Assembly: GCA_963693085.1 (NCBI GenBank)
Contig: OY856411.1
Span: 110,719,267 to 110,783,266, forward strand
DNA: 64,000 bases
Reading direction: 5' to 3'
From: Alisma plantago-aquatica
Lineage: Eukaryota; Streptophyta; Magnoliopsida; Alismatales; Alismataceae
Shown: piece after piece, positions 54,793-64,000 of the stretch
Numbering within the stretch: the first letter of the stretch is position 1
Layout: every line of letters begins with the position of its first letter
Made by a program: the position numbers and the translations under genes
The notes under the pieces: model-generated
What the model saw: the letters and a program-made list of their open reading frames with translations, nothing else
Databases searched by the model: none
What the model was told of the DNA's origin: nothing

Positions 54793-57010
54793 TATTGGTA
54801 TGTATGCCCTGAGAGACAATCATGGGATGATTGGTGGGATACATTAAGATTGATTTGATAAATATCAAAGGCAAGCTTCCAATTCTTTCTAGTTTAGTCA
54901 TATAAGATAGTGATAGAACAGATTGAATGTCTAGAGAATGACATTACTCAATGACGTATGCTTTCAGGTTAAGGACCTGAATGATGAGATCATACAGATG
55001 TTAAGAGTTTGTACATTCTCGTTATGTCCCTAGTCAGATGTCATTGTGGAAGGTAGATAGACAGCAATGACACACAAGACTAGATTGTGGTGTTGGTTGA
55101 TGACAGAATCTCATTAGTCATGATATGGAGGTATCAAACCAAACACATAGGTACTTGTTAGAGAACAAGTGTATCGGACAGACCCACCGTGAGTTTGACA
55201 CATGGAACCATGACATGGTAGTCACAGTCAGTACTCACAGTGATGGTGGTGAGTGTGATTCTTTGACCTAAAATCACTACACCCAACACATGTCGATGGG
55301 TACACTTTGACATCATCAAATGCAGTCCTAAAACATGGGTTGTTATAAAGGTGATGATTGGGTGGTTTGACACATGGGGCTTTTGAGGGGTGAGTGATAG
55401 ATATGGGATTTGTCCCTCCCGTGGGAGCTTGATATCCATGGCCACTTGATGAGTAGGATTGAGAAAGGCGTGCACACATGTGTGAATCAGTATGTGATAT
55501 TGATGTCATACATATCTCCTCCAATCTACTCTGAGATCAAGGAAGTGAATGAACATTGACAGGATGATTGTTCCATGCCTCGAGTTCATTCGGGATAGCA
55601 GTGAAAAAGGAATTATACATTCACTGTAACACCATTCACAGATTGTCGGATTGAAAGTTGTTCTCCAACTTTCTATTTCACTTGGGTAGCACTGATGTGT
55701 GACTAGGCACCGCTCTTTGCTTGTGAAGTCATAAGTGTTATGGAATTTCACTGCCAACGTGAAATGGACCTGCAAGGTCACACACATAGGATTTAACCTA
55801 GAAGAGGAGTTTTATCCACAAATGATGTTTAGATTGATTACTAAAGGAGTTTAGTAGTTCAATTAAACGCTCAATTAATTGATAGCTCAAAATCATAGTG
55901 TTCAAGGTGTTGGACAGATTGATTAGAGTATCAGATTGATTGAAACTACAATTGACTGATTCTACACAATCTGCACTCTAACTGATCGGCTCATGTGATG
56001 AATCGATCGGCTCAGCTTGGTGAACCGATCGGCTCATGGACAGGGTGAAACGACCGGTTCAAGGGTTGAACCGGTCGGCTCAACTGGTCCAACTGAGCAA
56101 GTTGGGAAAGTCAGGTTGGTGAGAAATTTCTTTTCGTTTCACTTGCCCAATTTGATTGGAATACGGATTGGTATTTGGATCAATTTGAAATAAAAGAGGA
56201 AAAGTCAATCGGGAACTGACCAAGGCCGCAAACCGATCGGTTCAGAAGTGAACTGGCTGTTTCAGGTGTCCCAACTGACCGGTTCATATGTGAACCGATC
56301 GTCTCAGATCCCCAACCGACCGTTTCATGATTGAAACGATCGGTTCAGGTTGCGCAGTTGGTTTTTTTTGTGGAAAATCTTGAACCCTTCTACTCCTGCT
56401 TTTGTCCCACATTGCCTGGGATAGAGAACCTTGTCCCATGACCCTCCTATATATAGGGGTATTGAGGGCTTCTCAAAGTACAACTCTGAACACCAGTTGC
56501 TCTGTAAAGTTGTCGTTCTCTCTGGTTTTGATAACCGAGAGAGCTCGAGCAAGTGCTACCCGATAAGGGAGGCAGAGCAAGGGAAAGACAATTGCAGAAA
56601 GCGACTGGTGGCATGAGAGTGTGTTAGTGACTAGTACGCTGACAGGAGGGTGCGACTCCTTCTGATTCCTTGTGGGACAAGGAGATCAGAGTTCTAGGTG
56701 GTCCGTGTGGACTACTTTAGAGGCGGGAGACATCTTTCGCTCGGAGGACAGCTGTCAATCTTGACAGTCCCAATGAGACCAGGAGTCGACAGTCGCGGTG
56801 CGACCACGAGCTGCACAGACACCGTCCAAGACCAGAGGTGAAGACCGCGCAAGGCGCGAGGTATTGTCACCGAGCAAGCCTCAGGACAAGGTATGATTCC
56901 ACAAACTATCCTTCCTATTGTATAGACGTTGACGCGTTTCCTTGCTTATGGGTTCGGGGAGATGAATTTTTTGTTTCCTCTGCCTTCTCTGCCTCCCTTA
57001 AACCCCAATA
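54793..57010 (+). repeat. Array LTR 3, 2,218 bp
   Basis: Starts TATTGGTATG, so the invariant TG is mutated to TA; it ends ACCCCAATA against the TSD copy GCTAT. TATA box at 56448-56455; palindrome cluster at 55980-56350. Confidence 0.94.
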
Positions 57011-60000
57011 GCTATCAACTAAGGAATTATGTGATTGGCTGGGAATTTCATCAAAGGCAAGCCAAGCAGGTCTCTACAGACAATGGGAGAGCTGCTTGTG
57101 TGTGTGCTTGTATATTCTTTATAATTAAAAGTCATGGACACTTGGATATATACTAGAGTTTCAACTTTTTATTTTTCTTTATATTAAAGTGTCGTATACT
57201 TATCCCTAAGCACCCAAAATGAGCCACTTTCTCTCCACCACCTCTCTCCTTCTCCCAGCTTCATTCTCCCTCTGTTCAGCTGCGATTTTGCTGCCCAAGG
57301 AAGAAGAAAGTGGGGATCTTCTTGGAAAAAAATTATAGGGTTGCAATTGATTCCCTTTTTGGGTCTATAAAGCTTCTTCATATATATATATTGACCTAAA
57401 AGTGTAAGTTTTTCCTTAGTTCCTATGTTTAATTCTTTGCTCCTCTTCCTCCTACATCTCTCCAGGTTGGAACCATGGTTTTCCATGGTGAAAGTGGCCC
57501 TAGAACTCAAACATTCTTCCTTCTTGTTTCTTTTCTAGGGTTTTGCTTGTTTATGGAGAGAATTGCATAGTTGGTCAAGTTCAGATCTGAATCTAAGGTT
57601 TCCTTGCCCTATTTGCTTGAGATTCTTGCTGTTGGATATCTTACCTACTCTATAGAGGCGAGTTATATAACATTCTTCACTTATATTGCTTACTAGAAGC
57701 TTTTTAGTTCATGATTATGCTTGAATGTGATGATCTATGCAAAGTGAAACCATGCTTGTTTAGAATTACGAATTTTGTGGTGTTCCCTATTTTATTCTAG
57801 TTCTATATGAACCTATAAACATGGGTACAACCTTTATAAGGTGTAACATGATATGGGACAGGTTGATAGCAACAACTTATGGTGCTATGTAGAAAACAAA
57901 TGATGGTTCAAATTAGGGGTTTTAAGCTATTTCCTTCCCTATCACATAACTGATTGTCATACCATTCAACAACCAATACTGTTGCTATCTTAGCAACTGA
58001 TGTTCATGATCAAGGTGTCAAATTTATGGTGACAACCTATGATCGCCACCTTAGGTCAGGTTTTGACTCAATTATATGTTTAATTATCATCCACTAAGTT
58101 TTCTAATGATGTAATCAATCGATGATGATATTGGCTTAATATTTGATGGTGTTAACTGAATGTATTAATGATATAGAAACCAATGGTGACCTAATGATCA
58201 CAATTAATGGTGTATTAGGTCATCACCATATCTGATGAATTAGGAATGTAATAGTATATTTGAATAAACCTTGAATCAATGGTTCCTTGGTTCAATTGAT
58301 CTAATGGTTAGACCTATACTTCAATTGATAACCTTAAACAATGAACCTGGTCTAATGAATAATATTGGATGCATTAACATCCAATGGATTAGAATAAATC
58401 ACATGTTATTATATGTGGGTCCTAGTGAAGATAATTCAATGGTTCAATACCATTAATTGGTAGCATTACCTTTGCCATTATATAGTTATATTTGATAAAT
58501 CACTATAATAAGTGGATGCAAAACTCCCATGTGATCTAGCTGGTTATACCTAACCTTAATGTAATTATATGATGTTTATTGATTATAATAAGACCTCTTG
58601 AATGATTAATGTTACAATGAATTACACTCCTCTTGTGTTGAAATTACAATGTAGTACTATTTCAATATCATAGTGCCTTGCCATGGTAATATTTACGGAC
58701 ACATATGTGCTAATGATCTTTTGAGCCTTGTTTAAGGCATGGAATGATGATGATAACCTTACTATAAATAATGTGATGATCTTTATGAACTTTGGGCATG
58801 TTTGAAGCCGTGATTGAGGTGAAATCCTCTTTATGTTCCAATAAGGGTTAAAACCCTGGAACTTGTGATAAGATATTAGTATCTTGAAATAGTATGATGA
58901 TAAGTGTGGTCCATTAATTTGCAATGAATGATAGGATGTGGTAATAAGATTAAGATTTATATCTCAAATGTTTTATATCCTTTGAAGTCATTATACATAT
59001 ATTCTTGTTAGAAAATAGTTAGGGTTTGAATGTCCACTTGTATGATAAAGCCTTAATGCATTCAACTGGCAGTAATTAATCAAGTGTAACCTTAATCATG
59101 TAGAGCCCTGTGCCATAGAGCCATCTTCAGTGTCAGAATTTAGTGGATGGTGAAACAAGCATTCCCAAGGGAAACTCGGAGGGCATACTATTGAGTATGT
59201 GGGGGTGGCAAGTTGAGGATATATCCTTGTCATCCACAATTGCAGGTTATGGAGGATGGCTATGGTCATGCCTTAGAGATTTGATGTGATCTAGGATAGC
59301 TGCGGTTGTACCTCAGATTAGAGGGTTTTGTTTACCCTATTTTCTAGTGTCGTAACTTGTACCAAGTACGAACTAGTTGTTATCAGTTGACTATATGTCA
59401 CTATTGACAGTTTGACTGATATTTCACTGCAGTTTACTTGTACTGACCAAGGGGAAGAGATCTTAGGATATCGACACTCCTAGATCTTATACGGAACTGA
59501 ATAGCACTTCACAATGGTCAGTTGGACTTTGAGTGGTACGCCTCAAACTCCCCAGGGCATAATAATAAAAGATACAATACCAACTATGTAGTATAATTGC
59601 TAGGGTTTAATACGTATCACATTGGCTGATTAACCCTTGTCTTGTCTTTACACTACATAGTTCTTACATGATGCAAACTTATGAAAATTGTGTAATTCTA
59701 CTCGATGCTACAACTTATTTGCTTAACTACTTAGTATGCTTAAACTGTTCAATATGTTTGTATTTGTTATTCAATACCCTAACTACTCAATGAATTTACT
59801 GTTAATTAATATGTTCTGATCAATATATGTTGGAGAGAGTTATATCTCTCACTGGGACTGGGTATCACATGTGGGTCACCACAATTTTTTTAGGTGGTCG
59901 CGGGCAACGAGGTCGAGGTCATGTTGTGGAAGAGAACCAACCTGGTGATCAATAGATTCAGAAGGTTGGTTAGTTGTATATGTTAGTAGTAGAGTCCTAG

Positions 60001-60342
60001 TGTTGTCCATGTACTCTCAGGTCCTGGTATGGGATGTGTTTTCTAAATGATATATTTGTGTCGACACGAGATTTTGGTAGTATGCCAATGTTTGTAAATA
60101 AATGGCATGTACATGTGAAATATCTTTTATATGCAGGATGTGACTGAGGTATTTGAACCCATATGCAAATACTTGTTACAGTATATGAGAATGGAATGAT
60201 GGATCTTTTATAAATATTCTAGAGTTTATTTACGTTGTTGGAATCGGTTTTAGTTATTTCACATTTTTGACAATGTGATTAATTAGTAGTTGATTGTGTT
60301 TTGAGTTTTGAGTAATCCCGTTTAGCGTGATGAGGTGTCACA
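57011..60342 (+). repeat. 5' LTR of the Tekay-like element, right fragment
   Basis: Continues the LTR begun at 39801. A pyrimidine-rich stretch with CCACCACCTCTCTCC (57235-57250) and a GAAGAAGAAAG run resembles the R/U5 leader of gypsy LTRs. A TCGCGGGCAACGAGGTCGAG-type segment at 59897-59916 is near the 3' end. The LTR ends GGTGTCACA. Short frames (57184-57510 and 58622-58924) show no domains, so the 3.3 kb are non-coding. Confidence 0.7.
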
Positions 60343-60349
60343 GTTAAGT

Positions 60350-60362
60350 TGGTATCATGCTG
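60350..60362 (+). other. PBS-like site of the Tekay-like element (degenerate)
   Basis: TGGTATCATGCTG shares its first eight bases with the tRNA-iMet site and then deviates (AGAGC expected). It lies seven bases after the proposed LTR end, a longer gap than in the other elements, so the LTR end could be a few bases off. Confidence 0.6.
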
Positions 60363-60445
60363 AGTCTACAGGGACATAGGACTTAGGTTTGAGTCTATTC
60401 TTATGTATCCAACATATCTGATCATAGTTTATGCTTATGCAGATA

Positions 60446-61590
60446 TGTCTGGAGGACATGAAGAACATGTTGAGAGTAGCTATGTTGCACCTGGAGGAGG
60501 CGCAGGGAGGTAGCCACGTGATGAGAGAGTGCCAGAATAAGGGCCAGAGCAGCCCGTAATGCCTCATCTAGACCCGACAATGATGACCAATCCTGAGTTT
60601 CAGCATATGTTTAGACATATGATGACCACGATTACACATATCGCTGACAGAGCGCCATCACCTCCAGCTAGGGCAGCCACCTCTAATGTGGAGTCCCAAG
60701 GTGTCGGGAAGACATTTGAACGTCTTAGACGTGTTGGGGCGATTGAATATGCAGGTAATTCTGATCCAACAGACGCTGACATGTGGTTGACTAAGATGGA
60801 AAAAGCTTTCAAAATCCTAAACATCACTGAAGAAGACAAAGTTAAGCATGCAGTATACTTGTTGAAGGGTAGTGCTGGCCATTGGTGGGCCATAGAAGAG
60901 GAGAAAAGGCCAGGAGTTGTGATAGGATGGGAGGAGTTTCGGAGGTAATTTGTTAGTCAATATTTTCCAGAGACCTACCTAGATGAGAAAATCTCTCAGT
61001 TTGAGAAGATTCGTTAGGGAGCTATGACTATCAATGAGTATGAATCAAAGTTTATGGAACTTCTAAGGTTCTGCCCGTACATGGCAGCAACAGAAAAGGA
61101 AAGGATTTGGAGATTTGAGAAGGGTTTGAGTACAGAGTTGACTACTACAACATCAACCTTGGAGAATAGGGAAATGTTTTCCACCTTTGTAGAATCTGTC
61201 AGGAGGATTGAGAGGTCTGCCATAGAGAAGCATGATCCTAATGCTAAGAAGTGACCTATGCAGTTTCAAGGGAAATCATCTGGAGGCTTTAAGAAGCCAA
61301 GGTTTTTCCCACCACCGTCACAACCAAGGTCAACCTTCACTGAACCAAGATCACATGCACCATCACAATGGACCCCGAATCAGGGTAGAGGTCATAGTTT
61401 TCCACCGGAAGGAGCTCGTAGTTCATCATCAGCCTCAGTTACAGGGCCGTTTAGACCACATAGTGATAATCGAGTGTGTCATCAATGTGGACATACATGG
61501 CATATTACATGGAATTGCCCTATGAAGGTTGAGGAGGCGACTCAACAACCAAGGCAAAGTCAACAAGGTCCGCAACAAAGATAGTTTAGC
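60446..61590 (+). pseudogene. gag: Tekay-like gypsy Gag, six in-frame stops
   Basis: The likely start is MSGGHEEHVESS near 60446. From about 60480 onward a single frame runs through with stops at 60511 (TAG), 60538 (TAA), 60946 (TAA), 61015 (TAG), 61252 (TGA) and 61582 (TAG). Retrotransposon-gag landmarks are WLTKMEKAFKILN, DKVKHAVYLLKGSAGHWW, FVSQYFPETYLDEKISQF and MTINEYESKFMELLRFCPY, followed by a proline/serine-rich linker and a zinc knuckle CHQCGHTWHITWNC (CX2CX4HX4C, about 61477-61518). No frameshift is seen. Each stop is one C-to-T step from CAG, CAA or CGA. Its product would have formed the particle shell around element RNA. Confidence 0.9.
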
Positions 61591-64000
61591 AGTGGTAGTG
61601 GAAGAGGATGTGGTCAGGCATCCCATGCAGGATCCTCAGGACAGACGAGCAGAGGACGTGGACGACAACATGCGACAACTAGGTTCTATGCCATGACCCA
61701 ACCAGAAGTAGTGGTCAATCCACGAGTCGTGACATGTCAGATGGAGTTATTTCATTATGATATGTCTGCTTCTTGTTTTAATTTTGTGTTAGTAGACCCG
61801 GGTGCAACACACCCTTTTATCACTAGAGAGGTGATATATAGTTGTTATCTACCTGTTAGTCTTATATTTGATAGCCTGTGATTGGAGACTCCTTTGGTTG
61901 ATTCTGCTGAGTTGCAGGAAGTGTGCCCTTCTTGTGTTCTTTATTTTTCTGGACACAACATTCAAGTGGATCTTCTGCCACTTGACATGCATGGTTTTGA
62001 TGTAATCCTTGGAATGGATACCTTGGAAAAATACAAGGTGGTCTTGGACCGTAGTACTAAGGTGGCGACGTTCCATGATGGAGATGTACAGTGGATTTTT
62101 CAGGGTGATAGGAAGATTCTTTCTACATGTTTGATGTCAGCCATGAAAGCTGAGCGGTTGATGAGACAAGGTTGTGAGGCTTTCTTAGCCCATGTTGTGG
62201 ATACCAAGGCAGTAGGTCCTAGTATCCAGGAGGTACCAGTTGTGCGAGAATTTGAGGATGTCTTTCCTGAGGAATTTCCTAGCATTCCCCCTCCTAGAGA
62301 GATTGAGTTTGAGATCAATCTTGTTCCTGGAACACAACCCATAGCACAGTCAGCATACAGAATGGCACTAACAGAGATGCAAAAGTTAAAGAAACAGTTA
62401 CAAGAACTATTAGAGAAGGGTTTTATCAGGTCAAGCACTTCCTCTTGGGGTGCTCCCGTGTTGTTTGTTAAAAATAAGGATGGTTCAATGAGGTTGTGCA
62501 TAGACTATAGACAGTTGAACAAGGTGACAATAAAGAATAAGTATCCTTTGCCGAGGATTGATGATCTTTTTGATCAGTTGAGAGGTGCCACTGTGTTTTC
62601 AAAGATAGACCTAAGGTCAGGTTTCCATCAGTTGAGAATTAAGGCGGATGACATACCCAAGTCAGCTTTTAGGACTAGGTATGGTCATTATGAGTTTGTG
62701 GTTATGCCGTTTGGGCTAACCAATGCACCTACAACTTTTATGGATCTAATGAATAGGGTGTTTAGATCTTATCTTGATCAGTGTGTGGTTGTGTTCATAG
62801 ATGATATCCTGATATACTCCAAGGATAGTCAACAACATGAGCAACACCTTCGCCAGGCATTGACTTTGTTGAGGCAGCACCAACTATATGCTAAGTTTAG
62901 CAAGTGTGAATTCTGGTTTTCCAAAGTGTCTTTTCTGGGCCATGTTATATCTGCAAAAGGCATTTGTGTTGATCCCAAGAAAGTAGAATATGTACTAGAA
63001 TGGGAACAACCAAAGACACCGACAGAGATCCGTAGTTTCCTAGGTCTGGTAGGTTACTACAGAAGGTTCATCAAAGACTTTAGTTCTATAGTGTTACCCC
63101 TAACTAGGTTAACCATGAAGGATGTTCCTTTTGCTTGGAATGACAAGTGTCAACGTTCCTTTCATCTTTTGAAAGAAAAGTTGACTAGTGCACCGATGTT
63201 AGTACTGCCAGAGCAAGGGAAAGGCTATATTGTCTTTTATGATGCTTCAAAGAATGGGTTGGGATGCATGTTGATGTAGGATAAAAATGTGATTTCTTTT
63301 GCTTCGCGGTAGCTTAAAAAACATGAGGAGAATTACCCAAAACATGATCTGAAGCTTGAAGTATTGGTCCATGCCTTAAAGATCTAGAGACACTATCTTT
63401 ATGGTGAAAAGTGTCAGATCTTCACCGACCACAAGAATCTACAGTATATTTTCTCAAAATAGGAGATGAATATGAGGCAGAGGAGATGGATGGAGCTGAT
63501 TAAGGATTATGATTGCACAATAGACTGCCATCCAAGGAAAGCTAATGTGGTAGCTGATGCATTGAGTACAAAGTCATCTTCATCATCAATGGTAAATAAT
63601 GCACAATTAAATTCCTTGATGTGCCATAAGAGAGATATGCTAGTGTCTCTTTGCCAGATGAATGTACAATTAGAAGTTTCCTTGTTGGCAGGATTGTTGG
63701 CACAGTTACAAGTGAAACCTACCTTGAGACAATAGATTCATGATGCACAACAAAATGATACTGTGATACAAAATATCTGATCAAGGATTGACAGTGAGAA
63801 GTATGATGGCTTTCATGAGGCAGACGATGGTACAGTTTGTTACCATAATAGGATAGTAATTCCTGATGTTGAGGGGTTGAGGAAGATGGTACTTGAGGAG
63901 GCTCACTCCTCCATGTATGCAATCCATCCTGGAAGTACCAAGATGTACCAAAACTTGAAAGACATGTATTAGTGGCTAGGTCTAAAGCGTGATGTGGCAG
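61591..64000 (+). pseudogene. pol: Tekay-like gypsy Pol: protease, RT, RNase H, start of integrase; eight stops, runs off the window
   Basis: Same frame as gag. Protease: VDPGATHPFIT (about 61791-61820), where DSG/DTG is usual, so the active-site triad has proline in second position. RT is uninterrupted in 61882-63279, with [26 protein letters not shown] and the catalytic [11 protein letters not shown] (about 62794-62825). RNase H begins at [10 protein letters not shown] and contains FTDHKNLQYIF. The integrase HHCC zinc-binding start EEAHSSMYAIHPGS lies at about 63895-63935, with the core beyond the window. Stops are at 61879, 63277, 63310, 63385, 63460, 63733, 63778 and 63970. Sequence and order (RT before integrase) are those of plant Tekay/Del chromoviruses; any chromodomain would be outside the window. 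Confidence 0.93.

Larger units (their letters stand above)
40171..57010 (+). mobile_element. Tandem Angela-like copia array LTR-internal-LTR-internal-LTR, 16,840 bp, single TSD GCTAT
   Basis: Three LTRs of one family (40171-43191, 47866-50105 and 54793-57010) alternate with two internal regions (43192-47865 and 50106-54792), all in the plus orientation. The only TSD is GCTAT at 40166-40170 and 57011-57015, outside the outermost LTRs; none flanks the middle LTR. This arrangement is expected from unequal recombination between LTRs of sister copies, or from integration of a tandem cDNA. Both internal regions carry a broken gag and a strongly decayed pol with the same overall deletion pattern, so the parent was already defective. 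The family is also represented by the solo LTR at 24585. Confidence 0.95.
39801..64000 (+). mobile_element. Tekay/Del-like Ty3/gypsy element, 5' LTR interrupted, runs off the window
   Basis: The proposed 5' LTR starts TGTAAGGCCC at 39801 and ends GGTGTCACA at 60342; without the inserted copia array and its extra TSD it is about 3.7 kb. It is followed by a PBS-like TGGTATCATGC (60350) and by gag-pol in chromovirus order: gag, protease, RT, RNase H, start of integrase. The RT sequence is typical of plant Tekay/Del elements. The 3' part, including the rest of integrase and the 3' LTR, is outside the window, so the TSD cannot be tested; a copy of AGTAG (39796-39800) would be expected after the distal LTR. 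Confidence 0.8.

Noticed and set aside
1..64000. Novel defence, toxin, biosynthetic or viral system
   Set aside because: No operon-like gene cluster, toxin fold, viral capsid or replicase, or host defence domain was seen on either strand. All recognisable coding capacity is retrotransposon gag or pol.

Overview
This window looks like repeat-dense intergenic DNA from a large seed-plant (angiosperm-type) nuclear genome. Almost everything that can be identified is an LTR retrotransposon or a piece of one. I found no intact host protein gene, tRNA gene, functional rRNA gene, CRISPR array, or bacterial or viral gene cluster. Plant Ty1/copia (SIRE-like, Angela-like), Ty3/gypsy chromovirus (Tekay/Del-like), a probable Tat/Athila-like gypsy LTR and a 5S-bearing Cassandra TRIM element are all present. 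Most boundaries below were set by reading terminal TG...CA dinucleotides, 5-bp target-site duplications (TSDs), primer-binding sites (PBS, mostly tRNA-iMet type TGGTATCAGAGC) and polypurine tracts (PPT).

Left part (1-15.5 kb): unannotated AT-rich DNA, then an internally deleted 1.4-kb copia element (2782-4203, TSD GATAT) sitting in a short open frame, a 3.0-kb solo LTR (5271-8278, TSD GTACT), a GC/CpG-rich stretch (about 9000-10040) that is the only part resembling a host gene start, and a 1-kb dispersed repeat (10258-14137) split by a 2.9-kb solo LTR (11087-13957, TSD AACTC). A paralogue at 28061-29060 lacks that insertion and acts as an empty site.

Middle (15.5-29.9 kb): a probable old LTR (15501...28060) carries two later insertions: a 7.8-kb non-autonomous gypsy element with about 2.97-kb LTRs (16182-23985, TSD CTATC) and a 2.2-kb solo LTR of the Angela-like copia family (24585-26809, TSD CCCTT).

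Right (29.9-64 kb): a nest up to four levels deep. A Tat/Athila-like gypsy LTR and leader (about 29889-39800) is interrupted by a young SIRE-like copia (29939-38414, minus strand, TSD TTCTT). It is interrupted again by a Tekay-like gypsy element starting at 39801 and running off the window. That element's 5' LTR is broken by a 16.8-kb Angela-like array with the structure LTR-internal-LTR-internal-LTR inside a single TSD (40171-57010, GCTAT). The first LTR of the array contains a rearranged Cassandra element with two 5S rRNA-derived domains (41091-41912). The Tekay-like gag-pol (60446-64000) stays in one frame but carries 14 in-frame stops, all explainable by C-to-T or G-to-A transitions.

The most unusual signals are the tandem copia array with one TSD, the scrambled Cassandra insertion, the transition-only decay of the gypsy polyprotein, and clusters of short CGG...CCG palindromes that occur in three unrelated retroelement families, in two of them both in the LTRs and again in the internal region.
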